Positions 24,255 through 37,636 of a stretch of 64,000 bases of DNA are shown piece after piece. The position numbers and the translations under genes were made by a program. The notes beneath the pieces are model-generated. The model was given only the letters and a program-made list of their open reading frames with translations. It had not been told where the DNA came from and searched no databases. This DNA is from Allodiplogaster sudhausi (Eukaryota > Nematoda > Chromadorea > Rhabditida > Diplogasteridae). Positions within the stretch are counted from its first letter, which is position 1, and each line of letters begins with the position of its first letter. The stretch spans positions 1,748,501 through 1,812,500 of the forward strand of contig CALZFC010000013.1 in NCBI GenBank assembly GCA_945643635.1, given 5' to 3'.

Positions 24255-25213
24255 ATTGGGGGGAAGGGGAGGAGAGAGAGAGAGAGAGGGAGAGAGAGAG
24301 AGAGAGAGAGGTTGAGAGGGTGAGGTGAGAGAGAAAGAGAGAGAGTGAAAGAATAGGGAGAGAGAGAAGAGGGAGAGAGGGAGAGAAAGCGAGAGAACGG
24401 TGAGAGACAGAGAGAGATGGGAGAGAGGATAAAAGAGAAAGAGAACGAGAGAAACTGGCCTTGCTTAGCGAGGAGAGGGGAGGAAATGAAAAGAATGAAA
24501 GAGAGACGGTAAGGAGCCCCTCATCATTTATCTCTTCTTCTTCTTCTTCTTTTTTTGAGATCGCGGCAGTTCCTTCACAGTGGAAAAGAGAGAGCCAATT
24601 AGACACGGGCCGTGTTTTATGGATGGTTAAGGACACCCACACCAGTCTACCATACCATTACTCTTCAGCGGAGCCATAAGGGGTCCAAAAAGGGTTCTTG
24701 GTCTTTTCCTATCTGTCTCTCTCTCTCTTTATCTCTTTCTCTGTCTCTGTCTCTCTCTCTTTCTCTCTCTCCCTCTCTCCCCCTCTTTCTCTCACCTTCT
24801 GTGCTCGCATGCTGATCTCTTTGATTAAGCCAACAAACAAGCGCCGCATGCGCGAAGAGACTCAAAAAGCTGCCCAAACTGATCCGCTTCTCTATCTACT
24901 CTCTCTCTCTCTTTCTCTCTCTCTCTCACTCTGCTCTTTCTCTCTGCTATCTCTCTCTCTGCTCCCTCTCTCTCTGCTCTCTCTCTCTCTGCCTCTATCG
25001 TCCCTTTCCTATTCTCTCTCTTCTCTCGGCTCGTCGCGCTACTGTGACCTTTTTAATAAAAGACCAAGATCAGCGACAAGAAGTGCGGGTCCAGTGTTGA
25101 TCAAGCGGAAACAGATTGTATTAGGGGGAACGAGAGGGAAGGTGGGGATTGACGTGAACAGGAGATACATAGATGAAAAGAATGAGAGAGAGAGAGGGGG
25201 AGAGAGAGTGAAG

Positions 25214-25267
<54 letters not shown>

Positions 25268-25320
25268 AAGAGAGAGCGAGAAAGAGAAAGAGAGTGATGG
25301 AGAGAGAGAGAGAGAAATAG
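24255..25320. repeat. GA and CT tracts of unit B
   Basis: Purine tracts 24268-24450 and 25180-25318, pyrimidine tracts 24712-24800 and 24895-25030. Unique islands between them match unit A at 8165-8290, 8560-8735 and 9470-9535. Confidence 0.8.
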
Positions 25321-25699
25321 TACACGGATCACTTGGACAGCGGCTCTTTGGGTTGTTTCCAAAACACATGAGACACCTGCTACATGGATGAGATATTACC
25401 AAAACAATATGTCATCTGCATATGTGATAGAGAACGAAGAAGCAGAAGAGTGATAGAGAAGAGAGAGAGAGAGAGTAGAAAGAGACTGTAAGAGAGAGAC
25501 AGAGAAAGAGACTGTAAGAGAGAGACAGCAATGAGAGAGAGAGAAGGCAGAGAAGGCAGCTAGAGAGAATGACAAGACAGGCAGCGAGAGTGGCAGTGTA
25601 TGCGGACCTGGTGACAGATATTAAAGTATGTAGATGTGGAAGATGGATGAAAAGAGAGCTCACTTTCTGAAGCGGCCATGAGGACGATGAGATTTGAAT

Positions 25700-26478
25700 C
25701 AGAACAAAAACGAGAGTCGTCTGCTACTTATGATCATATGTCAAGCGCTTTAAAAGCAGAAGAAAAATTCATATATAATGGTCATTTGCAGCAACAACAA
25801 AAAAAGGAGTTTCTCGCATCTAACGATTACATATAAATGTGAAAGCGGCGGAAAATTCTGCCCTGAAAAAAATCGGAGATCTCCGGGCAGAAAAAAATTA
25901 TATGCACGAAGTAAATACATAAATATAAAGAAGCGATTATAAACTAAATCTTATAATTGCATCCTCAGATGACGCTCGTCCTGTTTGTGAGGGCATGGAC
26001 ATCTTTTGATCTGAATCACAATTGTTAAAAATATTGTATCTATTAAATATTCTCTAATACTATTCTTTAATATGCTGATCTTATTGTTTTTGATTGCAAA
26101 CCGAAATGAAAGCGAATAACTGAAGAAGGCACTTGTTATTATGCAATCCAGCGAGAGGAAAAGCACCGGCTTCCGTCGATCGATCATTTTTCAGAAAATA
26201 CAAAGAAAAGAAAAAAGAGAAATTGCGCTTAGAACACGGAATAAACAATAGAATTTTGCTTCAAATAAAAGTTCGAATTTCTGCTGGCAACTTGAAATGA
26301 AAAAAAAACAATTCACAAACAACGATCAATGAGATGGAATCGTACATTTGTAACAATAATAATTTAAAAAATAATAGAGTATCCAACGATCATAGATGTT
26401 AAAGCGTTGGAAACGATCGTATTTTAATTGAATTCTCCGAGCAGCAAAAATTGGAGATTCCCAGTGAAATAAAAACAT

Positions 26479-26523
<45 letters not shown>

Positions 26524-26640
26524 GTAACACGCAATTATACGAGCGGGCGCGAGAAAAAGCACCGTGTTCGCTCGATCGATCGATTCCAGAGAAATACAAA
26601 TAGAAAAAAAAGAAGGCAAAAAATTGCGCAAAGAACAACC
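25700..26640 (+). repeat. R1 complex repeat, two copies, unit B
   Basis: GCGAGAGGAAAAGCACCGGC at about 26151 and GCGCGAGAAAAAGCACCGTG at about 26547, each followed by CGATCGATC. Upstream blocks (CTACTTATGATCATATG, CGATTACATATAAATG) match the R1 order. An (AT)n run at 26482-26520 interrupts the second copy. Confidence 0.65.
26482..26520. repeat. (AT)n microsatellite
   Basis: About 19 AT dinucleotides without interruption, inside the R1 region of unit B. Confidence 0.9.
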
Positions 26641-26949
26641 TTTTTTTACAGAGAATTTTGCATCAAGTTTGTTTTTTCTCTCGTTTTCTGGTTATTAGTG
26701 ATGATTACATTATGTTAGGTAAGTGTTCTTTCTATACCTTAACCGAGCGCAGCTATTTCCTACTCATCTTTGATCAAAGGCTTTCAGGTGCATGCAGGGG
26801 GATGTGGGGAGGGGGTGCGATTATGCGTTCCTTCACGGTGTGAAATGGGTGAATTGGGCGAATTGCAGCATAAATTGTTCGACGCGCATTCGGAAGCAAT
26901 CAGATTGGCCATTCACATGCTTCATCAGGCTGACGGGAATTGTCATGAG

Positions 26950-26954
26950 GGGAG

Positions 26955-26995
<41 letters not shown>

Positions 26996-27451
26996 AAGAG
27001 AGGGAAAGAGCGATTGAGAAAGAATGTAAGGAGAAGCTGGAGCGAACAGAGAGATTGAGAGAGAGACAGAGACAGAGGGAGAGAGAGAGAAAGAGACAAA
27101 AAGAAAGGTGGACAATATCTCCCTCTTTGTGCCATTTCCGACTTGTTGCCTTGCGCTAACCCTGCAGATGAAGTGGCTTGGGATGCAGAGAGACTAGTAG
27201 ATGAAGAGATGATGAATTGGGAGAAATAGAGAGAGGGGGAGAGAGAAAGAGGAGTGAGAGAGTGGAGAGAAAGAGTAGAGTGATATAGAGAAGAAAAGGA
27301 GAGGGAGAGTGAGAGAGAGGGAGTCAGAGAACAAGTAGATGAAGACACTGGAGTAAAGTGGCGCTCAATCAGGAAGTCCCTCTTCATCAATGTTTCGCTC
27401 GCTCAAATTTATCTCTCCTTTTCTCTAACATACTATATCTATGAGCTTCTC

Positions 27452-27486
<35 letters not shown>

Positions 27487-28390
27487 TTTCCTCTCTCTAT
27501 CTCTACATAGACGCTCATCAGGCAACTCTTCGCGATAATTTCGAATAATAATAATCTGTCAGGAACAGAAGAGGGGAAGATGGATGCAACTGGCAGGTGG
27601 CGATTGATGATGTTGAGGTTCAACTTGTTATGGCACCGAAAAGGACTACAATCGGCAGAAGGAACACAAATGCGCTTTAGACGAGGTGGAGGGAGAGAGA
27701 GAGCGCGAGAGAGAAAGAAAGAGAGAGAGAGGAGAGAGTGAGAGATAGATATAGAGAGATTGAGAGAGAGAGATCTATCTATCTCTAGACAGTGAGAGAG
27801 AGAAAGATAAAAGGAGAAAGAAATGGCTACCAAGGAGCTCATTGGGTGTAGAGTGGAACGGATGTGGTCTGTATGCAATGGTAATAAAACAGCATACTGC
27901 ATGGCGAATATCCGCTGCATTGTGAAAGGCCAGGAAGAAAGGCCAATTGTCTTTGTCTCATCGTCAGTTCCTTTAACTCTCTCCATCTCTTTCTCTCGCT
28001 CTCTCTCTCTCTCTCTCTTTCGCTCTCTCACAGTCTCTCTCTCTCACCCTCTTTCTCTTTCTCTTTCTCTCTCACCCTCTCCCTCTCTATCTCACTCTCT
28101 TTCTCTCTCCCTTCACAGGTAGCCGATTTGCAGTATGCATGTAATTGGCAGGTTCATCCCGACACTTGGCAGCTCTCCAGGAAGAGGAAGGTGTTGTTCA
28201 TGGATATGGCCAATGAACAGCTTCTTTGCTTCTGGCGCTCATCCTCTGTCTCTTTCTCTCTCTCCCTCTCTCTCTCTCTGCCTCTCTCTCGCTCGCTCTC
28301 TCTCTCTCTCCGTCTCTCTCCCTCTCTCGCTCTCTCCCTATCTCTCTCCCTCTCTCTCCCTCCCTCTCTCCCACTCTCTTTCTCTTTTTC
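26950..28390. repeat. unit B GA/CT tracts
   Basis: Tracts at 26955-27110, 27225-27330, 27450-27500, 27690-27810, 27975-28115 and 28245-28390, with islands matching unit A 11240-12690. There is no gene. Confidence 0.75.
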
Positions 28391-29377
28391 ATAAGATCGC
28401 TCTCCTTCCTCATTAGCACCTCATTCGAAAAGAAAGAAAAGATCTGTCCAGATGTTAGCAGCTGTTCGTCACGGAATTGCCGAGTTGCGTCAAGGGTAAA
28501 ACTGCAAATGTTAAAATTTTTTTAAAAAGTTATGCTTAAAATTGTAAAAATTAAAAATTAAGTCATTTTATTAATTAAAAATAGCAATATAATATTTTAT
28601 ACAGATTGAAATGACTCGTGACAACCATCCTATTTGGAAGAGATCCGGGGTTTTCACAAGATTCAGCACAGCTAAACCGACGGTCATGTCAACATTTTTT
28701 TAAACTTTTTTCTAGCCGTGGAAAAATATATAAAATACTTACATATATACATATATATATATAAGTAAATTTATGAATATATTTATTATAAATAAAAAAA
28801 GGCAAGATGATGGTGGGATGAAGGTGACAAAATTTGCGGCATGATGCGAAGGCCGAATGGCTTAACTGTAATGTGATATGGCGGAGAGGAGAAAGAAAAC
28901 TACTACCTAGGCTCCGAGAAAGAAGGAACGGATCAAGATTTCATTCATTTGTTAGTCCCTCTCCTCTGTCGATAGAATAGTTCGTTTTACTCTCACCTGG
29001 GCAGCTTATTGTGCGAAATTAAGAACAGAAATACAAAAAAATTTAAAAATTAAGCACGCTACTTACAATTAGCTTTACAATTTTGAAAAGAACTTAGGTG
29101 CCGCAGCTCAGGATCACATAGTCAGAGATTCAGAGAGAGAGAGAGAAAGAGAGAGATAGAGAGAAAGATAGATAAGAGAGAGAACAAGAGAGAGACACAG
29201 TGATAATAAGAGAGCGGCGTATGCGATAGAGTTGCTGCCGTAATAATGAAAAGGTGTGAGGTGTTTTTTTAGGAGGCTCGTTCAGAGGAAAGCCGGCTCA
29301 CGTCACCATCAGCGTAGCGGTATCCGTTTAAATGAGAGAACGAGATGTAAGGGGGTGAGAGAGACAGAGAATTTGAC

Positions 29378-29408
<31 letters not shown>

Positions 29409-29990
29409 CTAAAATAACTCATTGCAGAATACTCTTCCGGAATAAGTTGCAATGCTGACAATTGGGCAGAGGGTTGGGAGTGTCAATGACAGGAGTTGAT
29501 CCGCCGTTCTCGGATAGGGAAATGGCGTATGATTCCAATCATTCCGAGGGTCTGGCTCAACTCTCAATTTACGCCAATAATGAAGAAGGAATATTGTATT
29601 TTAAAAAAGTGAGTAAAGAATAATAAAAAAAATTTTATGCGCAGCGCAAAAAAATTTGCATTCTAATTGTAAGAACAATAAAATCACAAAATCAAGTGTA
29701 GAAGATGACTCACTGAATATATAATCATGAAGCGGACGAAATCAACCGTGTTAACACATCGCTTCAATACAATTCGATTTGACCATCTAATCGTAAGCAA
29801 TATTTCTATATTCCACGTGGAATCCATCGGGTTAGCCGAATCTGAAGCTTCTAGGTTTTCAAAAGGATCAAAAGAGAATTATGTGGTATTTTTTTTATTT
29901 AAACCAAAACGAATATTTTATACGAAAAAAGTCATGAGAGTATTACGTTCTTTTCCTAAAAATAATGCGAAAGGTTTTCATTAACTAAAA
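28391..29990. other. unit B AT-rich stretch, no gene seen
   Basis: Matches unit A 12800-14420 in patches. Short GA tracts lie at 29130-29195 and 29385-29408. Nothing coding is recognised. Confidence 0.5.
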
Positions 29991-30150
29991 TGATTCACCC
30001 AACGGAATATAGCATAGAAACGCGTGCAATCCATAGGGTCAGCAATTCGTTACCATATAATTGTTTGGCATAATATAAGAAAGTATATGAACATATCTCC
30101 GCAATCCCTTAATATTTTCGGCTAGTGTATTTTAAAAACTTGATACAATT
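29990..30150 (+). repeat. R2 complex repeat copy, unit B
   Basis: GTGCAATCCATAGGGTCAGC and the TCTCCGCAATCCCTTAATAT block. This is the counterpart of the copy at 14420. Confidence 0.65.
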
Positions 30151-30261
30151 ACCGTAATAAAACATCATCGCTTCAAATGAAAAAGTATCGCATAAAGACA
30201 AAGAAAATGAGTTTCGAGATTGTATGGAGACTGTTTGGAAGTGAGAGTTACAGCGCAGATT

Positions 30262-30264
<3 letters not shown>

Positions 30265-30297
<33 letters not shown>

Positions 30298-30314
30298 CAA
30301 GAGAGAGAGAGGGT

Positions 30315-30369
<55 letters not shown>

Positions 30370-30955
30370 TTTCAACGGTGTGCTTCATCTCTCACCATCA
30401 GTTTGGCGCAATAATGAAGAAGGATTATTATATTGGTGAGTAAAAGAAAAAAAAGTTTTAGGCACGCAATGAGGATGTTCTACGAATTAGCCAAAGGAAG
30501 CCTGAGACTAATTAATTCACTAATTAACCTAGTAACCACTTGTTACCATAGAAAAATGAAGTGAAACAATGGCCTTGTAGAGTAATCTTTCTTTACTTCG
30601 AAGTCGTTATTTACATAAGCTGATACAGATCACTGCAAAAATCCGAGCTGGGACAACTTTGCGAGAGATAGTGTGGAAAAGCCAAAACGGATGTGAGAGA
30701 GGGATTATGAGAGAGAGAAAGTAAGAGGAAAGAGAGAGTGAGAGATCGAGAGGCAGAGAGAGAAAGAGAGAGAGAGAGAGCGAGAGAGAGAGAAAGAAGA
30801 CGCAAACGAGTGCCGACGGCAACTGGAAGTGCCCGGTGGTGGGAAAACAGATGTTGACATGGGATCGAAGTGGAGGGACGAAATAAGACTTACTGGCATT
30901 AGTTGGAAGGGATTCTGTGGGAGAGTGGGAATGAGAGCGAGAGAGGGGGGAGAAG

Positions 30956-30989
<34 letters not shown>

Positions 30990-31000
30990 CAGAGAGAGGG

Positions 31001-31043
<43 letters not shown>

Positions 31044-32700
31044 GGAGAGAGAGAGACAGAGACAGAAGCGAGGAAGTACGAGATATTTAGAGACGCAGAG
31101 AAAGAAGGTGAAGATACATATGTGCTGCGAATATTGGCGCTAATCCATCATTTCTGTGTTCGGTTCCTCTGAAGATGATCGTGAGGATGTGACAGGACCG
31201 CGTTGAAAGCATTCCTTATCGCCTGATAATGGCCTACTTTCCCTCTCTCTGTCTGTCACTCCCTGTCGCTTACCCCCCTCTCTCTCTCTCACCCTATTTC
31301 TCTCCTCCCTCTCTTACTGTCTCTCTCTCTCTATCCGTTTATCTGTCTCTCTCCCTCTCTCTCCCTCCTCTCTCTCTCTCTCTCTCTCTCTCGCTCTCTC
31401 TTTCGGCATGTCACAATACCACTCTCTAGTCTCCCCCTTCATATGTCACAATTTACTATGTGCTCATTGTCAGTAGTAACAGAAGGCGGCAGCAATGCTT
31501 TTGATGTTCAAAGAAAAGTTTTCCTCCTGGTGCGCGAAAGTTGGAAAAGTGAAAGGAGAATGAGTGATCGAGAAGGGCGAGAGATAGAGTTAGAAAGAGA
31601 GAGAGAGAGAAAACGGCAGAGAAAGGCAGAGAGCGAGAGACAGAGAGAGAAAGAGTGAGAGAGAGTTCTTAACAGAGACCGGAGGAGAATGTGAGAAAGG
31701 GTGATAAATTCTATTTATAAACGATGAGCATCTCACAATCAGAATTTCCCGTTAAAAACGCTTGAAGAACTAATGGGGGAATTGAACCAGAAAGCGCTTT
31801 GGTATGCAGCTTTTGATGCTTTTAAAGTTCTAACAGAAGGTAAAACCGCCGGTTTGATGCGAATCTTACATGATGCTTTACCAAAATAAAATAAAAAAAA
31901 CCTCGCGTTTTTCTCGTTTTCGACCTGTTTTGTCAGCTTTGTGCAGTGCCTGCAAAAATATTTATATGCATATGTATATGTAAATTTTTCTAATTAATAA
32001 AAATAAAATAATAAAAATTAATAAATTAATCATTTTTGGGCATAAATCCAAGAATATAACGCTGATTTTAACAGTACGTAGCATGATATATGTATGAAGA
32101 AGCATTAGCACGGTTTGGAAAAAAAACACATTTATAGCTAGAAAGCGAGCGAGCGAGATAGAGTTAGTCAGAGCAAGAGAGAGAGAGAGGGAGAGAAAGA
32201 GGTAGAGAAAAAGAGACCAATATTTTTCAGACAAGGTGAACACAAAGATGAGCGCCGGCCCCACCAGGAGGGCATCAGTCAGCTGCCAACTGCAAGGCGC
32301 TTCTCCCATTACGTGGAGGAAGTGACACTGATAGAAGAAGTGAACGAGAACGAGGTCTCTCTATGCTACTCTCTCTCTCTCTCTTTCTCTTTCGCTCTTT
32401 GACTCTCTCACTCTCTCCCTCCCGCTCTCACTCTCTCTCTCTCTCATCAGGAAGAGAAAATGAGATAAGCACTCACCCTCTGCCGAGAAAAGGCGACTGT
32501 ACAACTACTCGAGCCAACTGTTCAGGCATCAGCCAGAAGCCAATTATTCCCGAGGTATTTATCCGACCCCTTCATCGGTCTCGGCTCCATAAAAGAGCAA
32601 AAAGTTTGTCTCTCTCTCTCACTCTCTTTCTCTCTCTTTTCTCTCTCTCTCCCTCGCATTCTCCCTTTCTCTCTTTCTCTCTATACATAGATAGATACAT
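30265..32700. repeat. unit B GA/CT tracts and islands
   Basis: Tracts at 30265-30365, 30705-30800, 30945-31070, 31243-31405, 31570-31665, 32175-32215, 32365-32450 and 32605-32690. Islands match unit A 15500-17900. No genes are supported. Confidence 0.75.
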
Positions 32701-32856
32701 CTTGCCGTAGAACCTTCCCACACTCCTGCCACCTCACCACGTTGGCCAAACAAGTTCGCTCCAAAACAAATCAAATTTCCGACCATCTTCGCAGGCCGCT
32801 CTATATCATCGCTATCATAGCAGGTTGACAAACAAAACTAGTGATCGCAAAAGTTT

Positions 32857-32929
32857 CGACCATGGCAGGATTCGAACCTGCAATCTTCTGCTCCGTAGGC
32901 AGACGCGTTATCCATTGCGCCACACGGCC
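32857..32929 (-). tRNA. tRNA-Arg (anticodon ACG)
   Basis: A 73-nt cloverleaf on the minus strand. The 7-bp acceptor stem pairs fully (two G-U), the D arm is GCGC...CGC, the anticodon stem TCTGC/GCAGA holds loop CTACGGA with anticodon ACG, and the T arm GCAGG/CCTGC has loop TTCGAAT. The discriminator is G. A and B boxes fit Pol III internal promoters, and a T4 run follows 4 bases after the 3' end. It reads CGU codons, and CGC/CGA if A34 is modified to inosine. Confidence 0.93.
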
Positions 32930-33339
32930 ATGATTTTTGCATGCCAAGAACCATTACTTTGAAGTGCAAGTATTGTGAAGAGGGAGGTGGGGAAAGGAAA
33001 GCGAGTGCAGACTGGTAGCCAATATTACTAACGTTAGCTATGATAAGCGAACGTTATCAGAATAGTTGTCGTCACGGGGAATATATAGTCAATCATGTCT
33101 GTCCATAAAAGTTCCAAGAAACGTTTGGACAACACTTCAGTGGCCGATATTGACAGATTATTGAACGAAGATCATGAAAGGCTGCATAGAAAGTTGATCT
33201 AATCTTACAATTAGTTCGGCCTTCTGATTTGGAGCATCAAACCATAGACAATTCAAAGGGGCCGATGGGAGATCAGAACATGAATGACACAACAGTAGAG
33301 GGAAATGAAAGAGGAGGGAGGGATGGCGATCCTCTCTTA

Positions 33340-34215
33340 GTATCTCTATCTCTCTCTCTCTCTCTCGACTGGAGGGGGGAGGTGTGGATATTGAAATAGT
33401 ATTATATTGAAATAGTATTAGCTGGACTGGCGAGGAGGTTATTGATAGCCCTCGCTGGTCCTCGCTTTTCCTCTTAAAAATAATTTCGAGCTTTCAATTC
33501 TCCAAACTCGTAGGTCCAAATCGCGCGCACGAGTGAGCTCTGTAATTTATATGCAAAGATTTTATAAGAGGTAAATTGAAAGTTTCGAGAATTTTGATCA
33601 GGGCATCTAAAGAGAGATCAGATAACATCAGACAGGAACGAGAGATTCGCGCCATGAGATATCGAAGGGTGAATTTGAGTTGAGCATCACACGGCAACAT
33701 TGAAGCGGTGGTGGGTTGGCATTGTTAAGAGGGAAAATGAGAGAGGAACAGGGAGAGGGAGAGAGAGCGAAAGAGAAAGAGAAAGCGAGGGTGAGAGAGA
33801 GAGAGATGAAAGGGGGAGAAACAATAACGACACGGCCTCCCCCCCGGTCGAAATGGGTCGACCCCCCCCCCCCCCCCCCGAACAGTCGGCTCCTCGATAT
33901 CCCCCCCCCCCCCCCCCGTCAGCCTGAGCCATTCGAGCAGAAGAACCCTCTGCAATAAACAGCCGATTGCCTACATGGAGGCGGGGAAATAACGGCACTG
34001 TTCGTTAATTATTTAAATTTAGGTCTTTTAAATAATAATAAATTTACTTTAAAAACAAACTAACAAAGAAAAACACATTTCGTTTTGTCAAGGAATCGAA
34101 GGGCATTTGGAATCAAATTCGTGAGAATAGTGAAACTCTTTATTGCGATCGCATTACGCAAAACCGCCATGTCGCTCCAAGTCGTTTTTTTTTCCTTTTC
34201 TTTTCTTAATTCATT
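33340..34215. repeat. unit B: CT/GA tracts and poly-C runs
   Basis: A CT tract at 33345-33366 and a GA-rich tract at 33740-33810. Two long C runs lie at about 33860-33880 and 33901-33917. The run lengths differ from those in A and C. No gene is seen. Confidence 0.75.
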
Positions 34216-34762
34216 TTTCTGTTTTCAAAAAGAGGAAAAATTCTGAAATTTTGAGAAGTAGATAGACTTGAGGAAAGAAAGAAAGTAGGCGTAGATTTTA
34301 ATATTTAATCCTGGTTACGACGGACGGTAAATTCTTGGTAATAGGTGGATTCGCCAGTTCGATTCATATCAATTAGCTTTGAGGAACAAGCAAGCGATCA
34401 TGGAACTACGGTACAGTTTCATAATACATTGAGCGGACATTTTACAACGTTTTAAATTAAAAAGGAAATCGATGACAAAGAATAGATAGCAAGAGGAATT
34501 TTTCTATTGCCGAAAAGGTTATGTTTGCCAACTCAGCCATGATTTGCGTTTTGTCGATAATACCGTTGATAACGAGAAAAGAATATGCACGGAAATGAGA
34601 ATACAACTGATATACACCCTCCTGGTATTCCCCTGGTATAGCCCTCCACCCCTCCTCCCCCTACTCATCCTCGTCTTCCGCACACTTCCCATTCACTTAG
34701 CAGCCGCTCGGATGGCTTCTCATTCTTACTCCCCCCGCCCTGCTCTCTTTCATCTGTTCTAG
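34216..34762. repeat. 547-bp block almost identical to 20683-21229
   Basis: Unit B partner of the near-identical block; see the unit A entry for details. Confidence 0.8.
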
Positions 34763-35199
34763 CCCCCCCCCCAATATCTCTAAACCTCCTTGACCACCCC
34801 AGGCCCTTCTTCGTCTCCGCACCCCTCGCAGTTTCTAATGAATATTCTCGAACGGGAACACTCGCTGACTCATCACATCTCCTATTGCATTTCCACTTGC
34901 CATTCACAATTCTCAATTCATTGACTCGCTGCTCTCCAGCTTCCAGAAAACTCATTAACACGCACAGAGAAGAATGGCAATTTCCAATTTGAATGGCATA
35001 GAGAAAATGACAAATAGTTGGAGACAAAGAGGGAAAGAAATGCTGAAAAAGACCCCAACAGAGATTGGTGACGAAGTATGGGGAAAAATAAAGAATATCT
35101 TGTGAAGTATATTGCCAATCAAAAATATATTGTCAACGGATTCTTTATTTTAAAGCGGCTTCCATATTTAGGCTCATTGTGGAAAGTGCCTCTTTTTTG

Positions 35200-35500
35200 A
35201 AGCGGTTTAGAGATGATGCACACATGCCATGTTCCCTATATATAGTATGATAGCGAGGATGCATTTGAATCCCTCCGATTCCTACTTGGTACCAAGATCC
35301 TGCGAGGGATTGTATATGTAAAAGAAATTAGATTTTTTTAAAGATTGAATTTCGCTCCCGCGAGATTACGCAAAGAAAAAAAAGTGTTGACAATGGAAAG
35401 TGCCTTGGTGTGCACGCTATGAAGGTCTAATAAGCTGGTGGCGTCACCGGTCGTCTACCGGAGGTCTTAAAAAGAGTTTTTTTTACAAAATAAAATTGAA
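35200..35500 (+). repeat. R3 complex repeat copy
   Basis: Blocks TTTTAAAGATTGAATTTCGC, then CAATGGAAAGTGCCTTGGTG, GTGCACGCT and a later ACAAAATAAAATT. Other copies lie at about 56195-56370 and 62850-63030, in the same orientation. Confidence 0.6.
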
Positions 35501-35812
35501 TTTAACTGCGCATTAAAATGTGCTACTTTTTAAGCAATGTTTTCTTCGAATAATCAGGAACACAAGTCTTCAAGTAATTTATCACAACCTCTGTCAAAAA
35601 GTCACATCTCATACTTTTTTTTACATGACCCGGTGGTTTTGTTCGGCGAAGATGTGTTATATATTTTTGAAGCGATTTAATGATGATTTCTACGCTGGAC
35701 ATTTGTTAAAAACACTTACATAGAATACTTCAATTATTTACTTGGAATACTATTTCACACTCTGTCTCACAATGTCTCCTTCTCTCTCTCTCTCTCTCTC
35801 TCTCTTTATCTA

Positions 35813-35848
<36 letters not shown>

Positions 35849-36376
35849 AGCCCAACTTCTCTCTCCGCACCCGTCACAAGCTTCATCTCTTCCTTCAGAC
35901 CAGCATTCAACTTTCTTTTCATGCTCTCCTCGCAGTGTAAAAAAATCGATAATTTCAAATAATTTGATAAAAAAAGTTACCAGTCTTTGACCCTTTTCGC
36001 AATTTATACCTCCTTCAAAGTACCCTTCAATGTAACCTATTGAAGAGGCGGTGTTTCAATTCCCCAGAAAATACAGTAAGTGTATCAAGTTTTTTTTAAA
36101 TACTCCTCCCCAATTAAATGATAAAAAACTTGTTAACATTGTGGTTTGCCCCCGTTACATCATTCTATATTCTATGAGTCCACTTCTTCTCTTGATGGAT
36201 TCACACTTACTTTACAATTAGGCTGCTTAATTCTATAGACTTCTCATTCGGAAAAGAGAAAACATTTATTGTTGTTTACCGTACGAATTAAGGCGGCGCC
36301 GATTAGAAGGAAGATGCCGCATAAGAGACAATGCATGTGACGGGCGGGGAGAGAAAGAGAGCTAAGAGAGAGAGAC

Positions 36377-36410
<34 letters not shown>

Positions 36411-36465
36411 GGAGAGAGGGAGAGAGAGAAAGAAAGAAAGAAAGAGAAGTAGAGAGAGAGAGAGA

Positions 36466-36516
<51 letters not shown>

Positions 36517-36939
36517 AGCTAAGAGACAGAAAGAGAGAGAGAGAGAGAGCGAAAGAGAGAGAGGGAGAAGTAGAGAAGAGAGAGAAGGAGAGAGAGAAAG
36601 CAAGGTAGAGAAAGAGACAAAAAGTGAGACGTAGAGATGAGAGAGAGAAAGGGAGAGAAAGGGCGGGCGAGATAGAGAGCGAAAGGTGAGCGGAGAGAAG
36701 AGTGAAAGAAAGATAGAGATAGAGACAAAGAGACACATTTTAAAATAGTACTCAAACAGCGGAACAGAAGTAATCTATATATACGAACAAAGTAGGATTT
36801 TAAATGAATGGAAGAAAATGATGAATCATGTCCACCTGGATTCAAAAATATAAAACAAATTTACGCAGAACAAAACCACCGGGACATAAAAAGTATGACA
36901 GAGAGAGTGAAAAATTATTTTAAAAAGTGTCCTCCTTGG
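35500..36939. other. spacer with CT tract, long GA tract and R-type fragments
   Basis: A CT tract at 35781-35845 and a GA-rich tract at 36350-36730. The piece 36880-36960 (CCACCGGGACATAAAAAGTA and on) matches 56470-56565. There is no gene. Confidence 0.5.
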
Positions 36940-37178
36940 TATTCGAAGAACAGGCTTGCAACAGGGTAGGGAAAGGACTCATCGAATATATTGCGGTTGC
37001 AATCCACCGGGCATGAGAATGGCGCTCGCAATTGTTCGAGAGAGCTCTCTCTCTCTCTCTCAATCTCGCGCCCTCTTTCTCCCTCTCTCTCTCTCTCTCT
37101 CTCTCGTTCTTTCTCTCTGCGACAAGAAAATACCCGCAATGACAAGCGCGCCAAAACACAATGCAAAATGAGAGGGAG

Positions 37179-37221
<43 letters not shown>

Positions 37222-37356
37222 GGACAGAGAAATAGAGACAGAGAGAAAGAGAGATAGATGATCAGAGAAAGAGAGCGAATACTTCTTAATCTCTCTCTCC
37301 CCTGCCATGTCATCGGATAGCCCGTGGCGTCCGAACCGGAATGATGTACTGGGGAG
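36940..37356. repeat. partial unit copy D, left part
   Basis: Matches unit A 19325-19680 and unit C 54990-55200, including GACAAGCGCGCCAAAACACA and ATAGCCCGTGGCGTCCGAAC. It ends at the hAT insertion and continues at 40532-40600. Confidence 0.75.
37349..37356. repeat. hAT target site duplication, left
   Basis: CTGGGGAG directly before the terminal CAG of the element; identical to 40532-40539. Confidence 0.93.
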
Positions 37357-37636
37357 CAGAGGTGCTAACGGGCCCAAAAATTTTGGGCCGGCCCGGCTCG
37401 TCGGGCCCAAGGACTCGGCCAGCCCGGCCCGATCCATTTCCGGGCCCTAGAATTTTAGGCCCGGCCCGGCCCGGCCCGGCCCGTGGGCCCGTTTGAGCCC
37501 GATTTTCAAAAATTCGAAAAAAAATTGAAAGTTGTAGCTATTTGTCTATGCATATAACACTTCATTCTTTTAATCGTTAGCACGTCGTTAGATTGTTTAT
37601 TTCATACTGAAAATAAAACGTTGAAACGCAATGCCT

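Larger units (their letters stand above)
24108..35120. repeat. segmental duplication unit B
   Basis: Second full copy of the complex unit; landmarks are listed under unit A. It carries an intact tRNA-Arg at 32857-32929. It lacks the hAT-related insertion found in A and the first copy of the local duplication at 20.1-20.66 kb. GA/CT tracts sit at the same relative places as in A and in the same strand sense, but with different lengths. Confidence 0.8.
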
